Origin: JAHIZC01 sp043813305
Lineage (GTDB): Bacteria; Omnitrophota; Gorgyraeia; Gygaellales; Profunditerraquicolaceae
Assembly: GCA_043813305.1 (NCBI GenBank)
Contig: JBDRLC010000041.1
Location: 1-25,306 of the forward strand
Length of the DNA stretch: 25,306 nt
Direction of reading: 5' to 3'
Part shown: in pieces, positions 1 through 8,080 of the stretch
Position numbering within the stretch: the stretch's first letter is position 1
Layout of the letters: every line of letters starts with the position of its first letter
Made by a program: the position numbers and the translations under genes
The notes under the pieces: generated by a model
Databases searched by the model: none
Seen by the model: only the letters and a program-made list of their open reading frames with translations
What the model was told of the DNA's origin: nothing

Positions 1-536
1 TTTAAAACTATGGATATCATACGTAAGGGAAAATGTAAAAACTGCAGTGTATCTAAAGCCCATTTAGTTTGGTATATAGAAAGGATATCCGGCGTAACAA
101 CTAAAATAATAAGGTTTGCCTGATTCAAAGTAGCGACTAAAGCATCATTCAGATTCTTGCCCGCATCCACAATTATGTAATCGTAATCATTGTCTAATAA
201 CTCCAATACCTCCTTTATTTTACTGGCGTCAAAATAAGAAGACTGTTGAGGTTTTAATACCCCGGTGAGAAAATCAATTCCCTGAGGACTATGCGCTATA
301 AAATCATCCTTTTGGATTCTATCGGGTATTTTTTTAGCAGCTTGCATTAATTCCGCAATCGACTTCTTAGGGCTGATATTTAACATCCTAGCCATATCCC
401 CGACTACCTGTAAATCTAAATCTATCAGACATGTACGCTGAGAGTTATGTTTAGCAAGGCTCACCGCAAGATTAGTAGCGATTAAGCTCTTGCCTACGCC
501 GCCTTTTGTGCTGAAGATTACAACTCTTTTAGCCAT
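1..536 (-). CDS. cpaE: CpaE/ParA-like P-loop ATPase of Tad pilus assembly (C-terminus beyond window)
   Basis: The reading frame starts at the ATG at 536 and stays open to base 1, so the C-terminus lies outside the window. The first residues read MAKRVVIFSTKGGVGKS, the deviant Walker A motif (KGGVGKS) of ParA/MinD-family ATPases. A Walker A' segment (LIDLDL) follows, then a Walker B-like IIVDAG. This family includes CpaE/TadZ, which places the Tad secretion machine in the cell. The call rests on position: it follows cpaB and the secretin in the same direction, 12 nt after the secretin stop. A generic MinD-type ATPase cannot be excluded without the C-terminus, and no N-terminal receiver domain is present. 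Confidence 0.8.
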   Translation of the reverse strand, partial: MAKRVVIFSTKGGVGKSLIATNLAVSLAKHNSQRTCLIDLDLQVVGDMARMLNISPKKSIAELMQAAKKIPDRIQKDDFIAHSPQGIDFLTGVLKPQQSSYFDASKIKEVLELLDNDYDYIIVDAGKNLNDALVATLNQANLIILVVTPDILSIYQTKWALDTLQFLHFPLRMISIVL

Positions 537-548
537 AACTTTATTTTA

Positions 549-2147
549 TTACTCTAACTGAAAGACTATTGGAATATCTATCCATAGGTCTTTCATTGCC
601 ACAGAAGAAGGAAAAGGGGGATAAGGAGAATTTTGTTTAACTAAAAGGATTGCGCTATCATCGAGAACTTGATATCCGGAAGAATTCTTAACTACTACAT
701 CAAGCACCTCGCCTCGATAGGAAAGAAGCAAGCTCAATTTTACAGTACCCTGAAAACCATTCTGTTTTGCGGTTTGAGGATAAGTTAAATTTTCTAATAT
801 GCGTTTTTGTATAATATGGGCGTAGTTTGCAAGCGGGTCAGAAAGTTCGTCATTAATAGATACTGAATAATCCAAATCAAAGCTTTCATCATCCTTTGCC
901 TGAATTGCGGGCTTTTCTTCAGAGACAATGGTAGGGGTAAGCGTGATAATTAGTTCTACATCGCCGCTTTCTCCAAACCCGCCTCCGGACCTGGTTGTCT
1001 TGTGTCTGAAAAATAAACCTATTAAGGGTAAATCCCCTAATCCGGCTACCTTTCTCCTGTCTTCCTCTTTCTTTTTCTTTATCAGGCCTCCGATAACTAA
1101 AGTCTGGCTATCCTCAAGAAAAAGTTCGGTTGAGGCATTACGTTTAGTTAAAGGATAGGCTGCAGCAGTTTTATTTTCTTCTGATCCAATAAATTCAGCT
1201 TCGCCTGTCTCGCTTACTTCCATATCTAAACTTAACTTTATTTTTCTATCCTGGGTAACTTCCGGACTGATATTTAATTTAATTCCGTATTCCTTATACT
1301 CTACGGCGGTCCCCTCAGTTCCAGTTGTTAAAGAAGTACTAAACGTTGGCTTTTCTCCACCCACCATTAACTCGGCTTTTTTGCCGCTTTGACAGGCAAG
1401 ACGGGGACGAGAAAGAATATTAGCCTTACCTTCCTGCACCAAAGCATCTATTGTGGCAGTAAATTTATCGCGAGGCCAGTCGAACACATGAAACACAGCA
1501 TCTAACGCTCCTCTTGCAGTCTTGGATATGCGATAGGTCGGCTCGCTCATAGAAATAGAACCCGGCATATTAAATCCTAGGGTCTTGGTTGCGTCTTCAG
1601 TCAATTCCAGCACCTGAACATCTATCTCTACCACTGCCCTCTCTTCTTTTACTTCAGTTAAAACAATTATTTCATCCTTGAATAGATCTAGAGCGCCGCC
1701 AATCCTTTCAATATCTTTTGCCTCTTTAACCCTGCCTAAAATAAAAATCTTGCTTTCTGCATCTTCGATTTTAGTATAGACTTCGGGCAAATTAAGCTCT
1801 TTTAATATATTATCAATGCTATCCTTAATTGGCTGCATATTTTTAGAAGCTACAGCCGCTCGATAGGAATGTTCGCCAAGGCTATCCCAAATTACCAAGG
1901 TGGTTGAACCTGCTGACTTTGGGCTAAGGGTTATCTCAGACTTAGTCGCGTATGTAACATCAAGCATGTCAGGATTACCGATAACAATACGGGTGGGATT
2001 ATTTACGGGAAAAATCTTGGCTTGGCCTACAATTAATTTAATTTCTTCGCCTATCCTTTCATCTTCCTGTCCTTGTGTAAAGCTTTGAAAAGAAAATAAA
2101 ATTAAGCTTACAATTAAAAAACTTAAAATATATCTAATCTTTTTCAT
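549..2147 (-). CDS. cpaC: CpaC/RcpA-type secretin with a C-terminal TonB_C domain
   Basis: 532 residues. A signal peptide (about 1-26) is followed by a pilus-assembly N-terminal domain (about 30-100, with VGQAKIFPVNNPTRIVIGNP), a BON-like segment (about 105-165) and the secretin homology domain (about 170-410, ending in LVIGGLIKKK and GLGDLPLIGLFFR). Secretins form the outer-membrane gate through which the pilus or substrate exits. After a linker, residues about 440-532 look like a TonB C-terminal domain (YPQTAKQNGFQGTVKLSL, then a VVVKNSSG strand and YPPFP). That domain is normally on TonB or on energy-transduction partners, not on secretins. The gene lies 2 nt after cpaB, so the two are probably cotranscribed. 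The secretin call is firm; the role of the extra domain is unknown. Confidence 0.9.
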   Translation of the reverse strand: MKKIRYILSFLIVSLILFSFQSFTQGQEDERIGEEIKLIVGQAKIFPVNNPTRIVIGNPDMLDVTYATKSEITLSPKSAGSTTLVIWDSLGEHSYRAAVASKNMQPIKDSIDNILKELNLPEVYTKIEDAESKIFILGRVKEAKDIERIGGALDLFKDEIIVLTEVKEERAVVEIDVQVLELTEDATKTLGFNMPGSISMSEPTYRISKTARGALDAVFHVFDWPRDKFTATIDALVQEGKANILSRPRLACQSGKKAELMVGGEKPTFSTSLTTGTEGTAVEYKEYGIKLNISPEVTQDRKIKLSLDMEVSETGEAEFIGSEENKTAAAYPLTKRNASTELFLEDSQTLVIGGLIKKKKEEDRRKVAGLGDLPLIGLFFRHKTTRSGGGFGESGDVELIITLTPTIVSEEKPAIQAKDDESFDLDYSVSINDELSDPLANYAHIIQKRILENLTYPQTAKQNGFQGTVKLSLLLSYRGEVLDVVVKNSSGYQVLDDSAILLVKQNSPYPPFPSSVAMKDLWIDIPIVFQLE

Positions 2148-2149
2148 TC

Positions 2150-3040
2150 TTATTCGGATAAAGGCATTCTCTCTTTACTTAAACCGCGGTAGATTTCTAT
2201 ATATTCGACTCCCTCTTGAGACTGATAAATCGCTGAGTAAACCGAGGGTAGAGCGTATCTTAATAAAGCATCCCAGCTTGCGGGAGAGATTTGTTCTATC
2301 TGCGCATCAGCCGGAGAACGCAATACCAGACGCATTTTACCTTGCTCCTGCACAAACGTAAGCAGACTCGCTTCTTCTGGAGTAAGGGCCAAATTAATCA
2401 GCCTGTTTTGCTCTAGCACTTTCTCTTCTTTGCCGTATCTACTCACTGGTTGGGGTATACCTAAATCTCTGCCTACAGCCAAAACTAATATATTTTGAAA
2501 TAAAGGCAAAACAGTGGCCTGGAGCGCCTGTTTTCCGTCCATAGTAGCCCCTGGCATAGGGATTATCACTATAACATCCACATAATCTCCTGGCTTAATC
2601 AATCCGCCTAAAGCAGAGATATCATCCACAGCTATGCTAACCGCTCTTTTGCCCACCGGCGTAAGACCGGCTAAAGAATCACCCTTTTGGTCAGGCCGCT
2701 TCAACTTACTAAAAGTAACCTGTTCACCTTTTGCAATAGGAGCTAGAGTCAACATATCCGCTACTCTGTCTAAAGACCTAACCGCTCCCGGCTGAACAAA
2801 TTGCTTTGGAACCATGCTCATCTCTAAACTATCACTTTCAAGTGTTACGCCTTTAGGAATATCTCTAGTAGCCAGCATAACCGGCTCTTGATTCTTACGC
2901 TCCTCCTCTACTTTCCTTTCTGCTTCTTCTTTCATCATCTGCCGTTGCTTAGTAAGAAAAACATTAAGCATGATTACTGCAACGATAGCCAGTATAAAAC
3001 CCACTATTAATATAATAAGTTTTTCTTTTGGGATCTGCAT
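2150..3040 (-). CDS. cpaB: CpaB, Flp pilus assembly protein (SAF domain)
   Basis: 296 residues with one N-terminal membrane segment (about 8-27), a short charged coiled stretch, a SAF domain (about 50-115, beginning VMLATRDIPKGVTLESDSL) and an RcpC/CpaB domain (about 125-240, with KRAVSIAVDDISALGGLIKPGDYVDVI). CpaB/RcpC sits in the periplasm and is thought to act with the secretin, perhaps through peptidoglycan binding by the SAF/AFP-like domain. Gene order (isomerase lipoprotein, cpaB, secretin, cpaE) is that of Tad loci. Gaps to both neighbours are 2 nt, so translation is likely coupled. Length and domain order are normal for the family. Confidence 0.92.
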   Translation of the reverse strand: MQIPKEKLIILIVGFILAIVAVIMLNVFLTKQRQMMKEEAERKVEEERKNQEPVMLATRDIPKGVTLESDSLEMSMVPKQFVQPGAVRSLDRVADMLTLAPIAKGEQVTFSKLKRPDQKGDSLAGLTPVGKRAVSIAVDDISALGGLIKPGDYVDVIVIIPMPGATMDGKQALQATVLPLFQNILVLAVGRDLGIPQPVSRYGKEEKVLEQNRLINLALTPEEASLLTFVQEQGKMRLVLRSPADAQIEQISPASWDALLRYALPSVYSAIYQSQEGVEYIEIYRGLSKERMPLSE

Positions 3041-3042
3041 TC

Positions 3043-3966
3043 TTATTTTATTTGCCCTTCGTAAGTCTCAATCTTTGCCTGAGTGGAAAGTTTGCCTACT
3101 AAATCTTGAATGGCCTGCTGCTGTTCAATAAAAGTTAGCCCTCTCTCGATATCATCCCACATCTCCGTAAGAGACCTCTGTTCGCCTCCCCGCTGTTCCT
3201 CTAATTTTAGAATATAATAACCACTGGGGCCTTGGAATATGTTACTTACCTTACCTACTTCTAAAGATTCAGAAAAAGCCACGCTATCAAATTTAGCAAA
3301 TTTTTGGCCTATCTGGATAAAACCTAAGTCCCCGCTATCTTTAGCGCTGGGAGATTTTGATTTTTCTCTTGCCAATGCGGCAAAATTCGCACCCTGTAAA
3401 ATCTGAACCATGATATCCCGTGCCTCGGTTTCAGTAGGCACAACTATCTCTCTGACGCGCCTTTCTGCGGGTACTTTCAATTGCTCTTTATAAAGGTTAT
3501 AATAATCCTCTATTTCTTTAGAGGTAACCTTTATCTTTTCTGCTTCTTCGCGCACAAGCTCCATAACCAAAAGTTCCTGTTTTTTCTTCTCCAGCGCCAT
3601 AACCACCACATCTTTACTATCTAAACGCCTATCCAATGCCTCCTGATATAGGAGCATCCGACGGACTAATTCATCTTTTAAATAACTAATCTTTTGTTCG
3701 CGGGTGGTGATCTTAGCCTCGGGATTATTCTCCTCTACTAAGGAATTAAAATATTCTATTTCTTCATTTAAATCTTCTAAAGTAATGGGTAAATTATTAA
3801 CTTTAGCGATAAGCGTACCTTTTACTTCGTAGGTAGGAGTTAGGGCTTTTGTCTCGGCATTTTTTGCCTTCAGGAATCCAACTTGCTCACAACCATTTAT
3901 AGTTACAAAAATAAAGCTAAAAATACAAAAAAATAATAACTTAGCCATGTGGTTAAATAATCTCAT
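3043..3966 (-). CDS. PpiC/SurA-like peptidyl-prolyl isomerase, predicted lipoprotein
   Basis: 307 residues. The N-terminus is a lipoprotein signal: basic MRLFN, a hydrophobic core, then VTING with Cys26 as the likely lipidated residue. A SurA-type helical chaperone region (about 55-160) precedes one parvulin (PpiC) rotamase domain at about 165-258, recognisable from VREIVVPTETEA, the GDLGFI turn and GYYILKLEE. Such proteins fold secreted or outer-membrane proteins. As first gene of the Tad operon it may assist the secretin or pilins (inference). An AGGAGGGAG-like ribosome site lies just upstream of the ATG at 3966; an internal Met7 is a possible alternative start but would shorten the basic n-region. 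Confidence 0.88.
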   Translation of the reverse strand: MRLFNHMAKLLFFCIFSFIFVTINGCEQVGFLKAKNAETKALTPTYEVKGTLIAKVNNLPITLEDLNEEIEYFNSLVEENNPEAKITTREQKISYLKDELVRRMLLYQEALDRRLDSKDVVVMALEKKKQELLVMELVREEAEKIKVTSKEIEDYYNLYKEQLKVPAERRVREIVVPTETEARDIMVQILQGANFAALAREKSKSPSAKDSGDLGFIQIGQKFAKFDSVAFSESLEVGKVSNIFQGPSGYYILKLEEQRGGEQRSLTEMWDDIERGLTFIEQQQAIQDLVGKLSTQAKIETYEGQIK

Positions 3967-4052
3967 CTTTTTACTCCCTCCTTCTTATTTTCTTAATACT
4001 ATTTTTTATCACAAATATATATAAAAAGCAAGAAGTTTTTAATATAACTCAA

Positions 4053-4096
4053 GTAGCGCTAACGGGATCCCGACTGCTATAGCATAGCTGGTCGGG
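4053..4096. repeat. Duplicated 3' end of tRNA-Glu fused to a 12-bp hairpin
   Basis: Bases 4053-4068 (GTAGCGCTAACGGGAT) repeat exactly the 16 bases at 4113-4128, which form the 3' end of tRNA-Glu including part of its T stem. They run directly into a near-perfect hairpin: arms 4069-4080 and 4084-4096 with one bulge and a 3-nt loop. CGGGATCCCG at 4063-4072 is itself a palindrome. The hairpin is downstream of the tRNA on the minus strand but has no T tract, so it is not a normal terminator. It could be the scar of an element that used the tRNA 3' end as attachment site, or a processing signal. Confidence 0.7.
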
Positions 4097-4110
4097 AGAA
4101 CCTTCAACTT

Positions 4111-4188
4111 TGGTAGCGCTAACGGGATTTGAACCCGTGTCTTCAGCTTGAGAAGCTGACGTCCTAGGCCAGGCTAGACGATAGCGCC
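4111..4188 (-). tRNA. tRNA-Glu (anticodon CTC)
   Basis: Read on the minus strand the sequence starts GGCGCTATCGTCTAG at 4188, the usual start of bacterial tRNA-Glu. The anticodon arm is TCAGC-TTCTCAA-GCTGA, giving CTC. The T arm is ACGGG-TTCAAAT-CCCGT, followed by acceptor strand TAGCGCT, A73 and an encoded CCA (4113-4111). Acceptor pairing is complete apart from a G1-U72 wobble. Its last 16 template bases are duplicated 60 bp downstream. Confidence 0.95.
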
Positions 4189-4211
4189 AAATCACTTACA
4201 AAAATAAGCTC

Positions 4212-4273
4212 GGGGTCAACCCCGTTAGAAATATCAACATTTTAATAGTATCATAATTTCTAACGTGGTCAAT
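4212..4273. repeat. Palindromic element copy 1 (upstream of FIST gene)
   Basis: Inverted arms CCCCGTTAGAAAT (4220-4232) and ATTTCTAACGTGG (4256-4268) match with one mismatch around an AT-rich 23-nt core. The outside edges carry the related direct copies GGGGTCAAC (4212-4220) and GTGGTCAAT (4265-4273). Arms and flanks are the same as in the copies at 5528, 11094, 11530 and 11996. There is no T tract after the stem, so it is not a standard terminator. Confidence 0.85.
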
Positions 4274-4318
4274 AAATTTATTGATTTTGCTAACTTAATG
4301 CTATATACTGTCTGCAAT

Positions 4319-5536
4319 ATGGCGCTAAAAATTGGTTTAGGCACAAGCACAAAACGAGACCCCATCCTGGCGGCTAAGGAAGCCTTTACTTTGGCTATCA
4401 CTAATATCCCCGAACAGGATATCGATCTGGCAATCCTTTTTAGCACAGTCAACCTCACCAACCTCAGCCTGATAAAAACCATCAGCGCCGCCTTAGGTAT
4501 GGATGTACCAATAGTAGGTTGCAGCGGAGCGGCGGTAATCTCTAACCAGGGAATATTTAAACACGGCCTAACCCTCCTGCTTCTACATCTGCCTAACAAT
4601 GTCTTCTTAAACACCGCCTCTATCACGGACATAAAAGCGAAAACCGCATTGAGAGCGGGAGAAGAACTAGGTCAAAAACTCCTCTACGGTTTTAGAAACG
4701 TAACCAGGGACCTCAGCATCATATTCTCCGACGGGTTGATTGAAGAAAACTCAAAACTGGTTTATGGTTTGCAGGAAAGGCTGGGCAGGAGCTTTCCTTT
4801 GATCGGCGCTTCGGCATCGGATGACCTAATGTTCAAAAGGACCTATTTATACCACAACCAGCAGATATTCAGTGACGGTGCCTGCGGAGTACTGTTCGGC
4901 GGAAAACTAAACTTCGGGTTAGGCATAAATCACGGATGGAAACCTCTGGGCAAACCCAGAGAAGTAACTAAGTGCGACGGTAACATCGTCTATGAAATAG
5001 ACAACGCTCCGGCAGTAAAACTCTATGAAGAATATTTTGCCTGCGATTTAAAGGAGCTAAGAAAAAAATTAAATTACATCTCCATACTCTATCCCATAGG
5101 AGTATTTCTGCCCGGAGAGGAAGAGTACCTGCTCAGGAATCTTCTTTCGATTAGAGATGACGGATCCCTGATATTCCAAGGCAATGTCCCGCAGGGAAGT
5201 ATGATCCGGCTGATGATCGGCACAAAAGAATCCTGCCTCAATGCTACCAAACATGCCGTAGAGCAGGCACAAAAAAACCTCTACATCAGCAAAACCGGCC
5301 AGAGAACAAAGGATGGAACAAATTTTGTGCTTGTATTTGATTCAGTTTCAAGATATATTCTTTTAAGAAGAGATGCCGAGAAAGAGCTGGATATAATCAA
5401 GAAAAGCTTAGGCCAGGATATACCTATAATCGGTATATACACTTATGGCGAACAGGCGCCTTTACAAGCGATTAGCTATCACGGCCAAACCTATGTTCAC
5501 AATCAAACCGTTAACGTCTTAATCTTAGGGGGTTAA
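4319..5536 (+). CDS. FIST-domain sensory protein
   Basis: Starting at the ATG at 4319 the product is 405 residues, MALKIGLGTSTKRDP..., the usual start of a FIST_N domain. The frame extends upstream to a GTG at 4265, but that codon lies inside the arm of palindromic copy 1, so 4319 is preferred; no good ribosome site is visible for either. FIST_N features include VPIVGCSGAAVIS, RSFPLIGASASDD and ACGVLFGG; FIST_C covers the second half (YPIGVFLPGEEEY, GSMIRLMIGT). FIST domains are predicted intracellular ligand sensors that often work with kinases and GGDEF proteins. A histidine kinase and a REC-GGDDF regulator follow on the same strand, so a shared pathway is likely (inference). The stop codon falls within palindromic copy 2. 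Confidence 0.85.
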   Translation: MALKIGLGTSTKRDPILAAKEAFTLAITNIPEQDIDLAILFSTVNLTNLSLIKTISAALGMDVPIVGCSGAAVISNQGIFKHGLTLLLLHLPNNVFLNTASITDIKAKTALRAGEELGQKLLYGFRNVTRDLSIIFSDGLIEENSKLVYGLQERLGRSFPLIGASASDDLMFKRTYLYHNQQIFSDGACGVLFGGKLNFGLGINHGWKPLGKPREVTKCDGNIVYEIDNAPAVKLYEEYFACDLKELRKKLNYISILYPIGVFLPGEEEYLLRNLLSIRDDGSLIFQGNVPQGSMIRLMIGTKESCLNATKHAVEQAQKNLYISKTGQRTKDGTNFVLVFDSVSRYILLRRDAEKELDIIKKSLGQDIPIIGIYTYGEQAPLQAISYHGQTYVHNQTVNVLILGG

Positions 5537-5592
5537 CCCCGTTAGAAATACTAGCTTAATAAAAATATTCGGAAATTTCTAACGGGGTTAAC
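5528..5592. repeat. Palindromic element copy 2 (between FIST gene and kinase), perfect 18-bp arms
   Basis: GTTAACCCCGTTAGAAAT (5532-5549) and ATTTCTAACGGGGTTAAC (5575-5592) are exact reverse complements separated by 25 nt of AT-rich DNA. The outer direct repeat is GGGGTTAAC, which is the expected GGGGTNNAC. The left arm contains the TAA of the FIST gene, and the right arm ends 8 nt before the kinase ATG. No T tract follows. Confidence 0.9.
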
Positions 5593-5600
5593 AAGTATTT

Positions 5601-7082
5601 ATGTCTGGAAATCATTTGATCTTATTTATAGGTTTCGCGATCATCTCCTACCTTACCCTTACCTTGGTGTTGAAGGTAAACAGAATAAAACAACTGGAGG
5701 CACATAAGAGGAATTTAAAAAAATCACTCGAAGAGATGGATGAGCAGGCCAAGCTGATCGTGCGCACTGACATTGAATTGAATAAGGCCCAGGAGGATCT
5801 GGATAAGAAAATTTCCGGGCTCTATTCTTTACAAAAAATATCCCGCCAGATAAGCACAACCTTAGAAGAGGAGTCGATTTTTAATAAAGTTGATCCCGGA
5901 CATCTGGAAGAACTCGGATTTGAAAAATCCTGTGCATTTTTATGGGATGAGGAAGAAAAGAAATTTAAGATCCAGTTAAAAATCGGCTACCCCGAAGATT
6001 ATCTGCGCAACATCACCTCCAGAGTAGATCTGGACAAGAACCTCTACCTAAATCTAATCGGTACTGCTAAAACTTTTTCGTCAATCTCCGATTCCGCAGA
6101 TACAAGAATTAAGAATAAAATAAATGCTATCTTCGCCGTAAAATCTTTTGTCATCTCTCCTATCTTACCCAAAGAAGGCAGTAAGGGTTTCCTATTTATA
6201 GGTACAGAGAACCAGGATGTAACTATAACCGAAGGCGACGAGGAATTAATCACCATTCTCGGTAACCAGATCGGCCAGGGACTTGAGAATGCCCGTCTCT
6301 TTGAAAAGAGTTGGAGGGCACAACAGGAACTGGAGAAGAAGATTATAGAAAGGACACGTGCTTTAAGCGCTGCCCTGGAAGAGGTTAAGAGTGCCAGTAA
6401 ACGTAAGACTGAATTTATTTCGAGCGTCTCGCACGAACTAAGAACCCCCCTTACTTCGATCAAAGGTTACGCTGCTATAATGTTAGAGGAAAAATTAGGC
6501 AAACTTCCGCCGGCAGTGAAAGAAAGACTAAAAAGAGTTAACCACCACAGTAACGAACTTGCGAATATGGTAAATGACCTACTGGATATTGCCCGTATTG
6601 AATCGGGTAAAGCAGAGATGAAGATGACGCCACAAAATTTAAGTAGTATTCTAGCTACTGCAATCGATTTAGTGACGCTGCAATGTAGGAATAAAAACAT
6701 TACATTAGCCCAAAACCTGCAAAAGGATATACCTGTGATTATCGCCGACCGCAGCCAGATTGAACGGGTATTTATTAATCTTCTGGGAAATGCGGTAAAA
6801 TTTACGCCTGAGGGAGGAAAAATAATTGTCCGGGCTAAGCTTAAAGGCGAAGAGGTACAAATCGAAATACAAGATACAGGCATAGGCATACCGCCTGAAG
6901 CATTGAAAAAGATATTTGATGAGTTCTACCGGGTTGATAATGCCGTAAATCAGGAGGTAAAGGGGACCGGATTAGGGTTATCTTTGGTAAAGCATATTAT
7001 TGAAGCCCACCAAGGCAAAATCTCGGTAGCAAGTAACGTGGGCACAGGCACCACTTTTAGCTTTACCCTACCTGCTAAATAA
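5601..7082 (+). CDS. GAF-domain sensor histidine kinase
   Basis: 493 residues. One N-terminal membrane helix (about 6-25) is followed by a coiled coil (about 28-75), a GAF-like domain (about 80-235), a second coiled coil (about 238-268), a HisKA domain with phospho-acceptor His278 in SSVSHELRTP, and an HATPase_c domain (about 385-492) with N box NLLGNAVKF, G1 DTGIGIPP and G2 GTGLGLSL. All catalytic motifs are present, so it should autophosphorylate. There is no receiver domain; the regulator gene 24 nt downstream is the obvious partner. The signal may come through the GAF domain or through the FIST protein encoded just upstream (inference). Confidence 0.95.
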   Translation: MSGNHLILFIGFAIISYLTLTLVLKVNRIKQLEAHKRNLKKSLEEMDEQAKLIVRTDIELNKAQEDLDKKISGLYSLQKISRQISTTLEEESIFNKVDPGHLEELGFEKSCAFLWDEEEKKFKIQLKIGYPEDYLRNITSRVDLDKNLYLNLIGTAKTFSSISDSADTRIKNKINAIFAVKSFVISPILPKEGSKGFLFIGTENQDVTITEGDEELITILGNQIGQGLENARLFEKSWRAQQELEKKIIERTRALSAALEEVKSASKRKTEFISSVSHELRTPLTSIKGYAAIMLEEKLGKLPPAVKERLKRVNHHSNELANMVNDLLDIARIESGKAEMKMTPQNLSSILATAIDLVTLQCRNKNITLAQNLQKDIPVIIADRSQIERVFINLLGNAVKFTPEGGKIIVRAKLKGEEVQIEIQDTGIGIPPEALKKIFDEFYRVDNAVNQEVKGTGLGLSLVKHIIEAHQGKISVASNVGTGTTFSFTLPAK

Positions 7083-7106
7083 CAGTGATATTATTATGGA
7101 GGGAAT

Positions 7107-8060
7107 ATGGCGAGGCCGCGAATACTGATTGCTGATGATGATCCGGATATCCTGGATGTACTAGAGATCACCCTCTCTGAGGAAAACTATGAAATTATCA
7201 AGGCAAATAATGGCGAAGAGGCATTAAATATCATCAAGAGCAAAAGTTTAGACCTAGCCTTGATTGATTATGCCATGCCAAAGATGAATGGCCGCCAGGT
7301 CTGCCGTGAGGTTAAAAAGGATATACTGCTAAGTCACCTGCCGATTATTATGGTAACCGGCAAGGGTGAAGTAAAGGATAAGATCGGGGGCATAGACGCC
7401 GGCGCCGATGATTATGTTGTCAAGCCTTTTGAACCTAAAGAACTGCTGGCGCGTATACGTATGATCTTAAGGCGCACGGCAAGAGATCTGGATGCCAACC
7501 CGCTAACCCGCCTTCCCGGTAACATCTCTATACTTGATGAATTAACTAGCCGACTGGAGAATAAATCTATATTTGCCGTATGTTATTTAGATCTGGATAA
7601 ATTTAAGGCCTATAATGATAAGTACGGCTTTGAGCACGGGGACGAAGTAATCCGTGAAACTGCGCGTATAATTATGCAGAGAACCAAAGAATTAGGCAGC
7701 CCCGATGATTTTATCGGCCATATCGGAGGGGATGATTTTGTGATCGTTACTACCCCCAAGGTGGTAGATAGTCTCTGCGAGAAAATTATTGCCGATTTTG
7801 ACAAAAGCTCCCCAAAATTTTATAATGATACTGATAGAAAAAAAGGCTATATTGTAGCCAGCGACCGTCAGGGGAAAGAACAAAAAGTACCCCTAATATC
7901 CATATCCATCGGCGTAGTCTCTAACGAGCAACGCGTAATCGAACACGTTGCGCAGATCGGAGAGATTGGCGCAGAATTGAAGCATATGGCAAAGAATATG
8001 GATAAAAGCAGTTACGTAAAGGATAAACGTAAGGCAGAGAAAAGAAAAACCAACCGCTAA
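7107..8060 (+). CDS. Response regulator with REC and degenerate GGDEF (GGDDF) domain
   Basis: 317 residues. The REC domain (1-120) has the acidic pocket DDD at 10-12, phospho-acceptor Asp54 in LALIDYAMP and Lys106 in VVKPFEP. The second half is a GGDEF-family domain starting NPLTRLPGN at 131; its signature is GGDDF (207-211), with Asp where the general-base Glu is usual, and the RxxD product-inhibition site is absent. It may therefore be a weak or inactive cyclase acting as a c-di-GMP or protein-binding module (inference). A GGAGG ribosome site precedes the ATG, 24 nt after the kinase stop, so this is a cognate kinase-regulator pair. The C-terminus is a basic tail (KRKAEKRKTNR). Confidence 0.92.
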   Translation: MARPRILIADDDPDILDVLEITLSEENYEIIKANNGEEALNIIKSKSLDLALIDYAMPKMNGRQVCREVKKDILLSHLPIIMVTGKGEVKDKIGGIDAGADDYVVKPFEPKELLARIRMILRRTARDLDANPLTRLPGNISILDELTSRLENKSIFAVCYLDLDKFKAYNDKYGFEHGDEVIRETARIIMQRTKELGSPDDFIGHIGGDDFVIVTTPKVVDSLCEKIIADFDKSSPKFYNDTDRKKGYIVASDRQGKEQKVPLISISIGVVSNEQRVIEHVAQIGEIGAELKHMAKNMDKSSYVKDKRKAEKRKTNR

Positions 8061-8080
8061 ATCCTTCCAACTGAAAATCG

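Noticed and set aside
4265..4318. GTG start for the FIST gene at 4265
   Set aside because: It lies inside the arm of a repeated palindromic element, and the FIST_N domain begins right at the Met encoded at 4319.
5528..5592. Palindromes as ordinary intrinsic terminators
   Set aside because: None of the copies is followed by a T tract, the loops are long and AT-rich, and three copies lie inside coding sequence.
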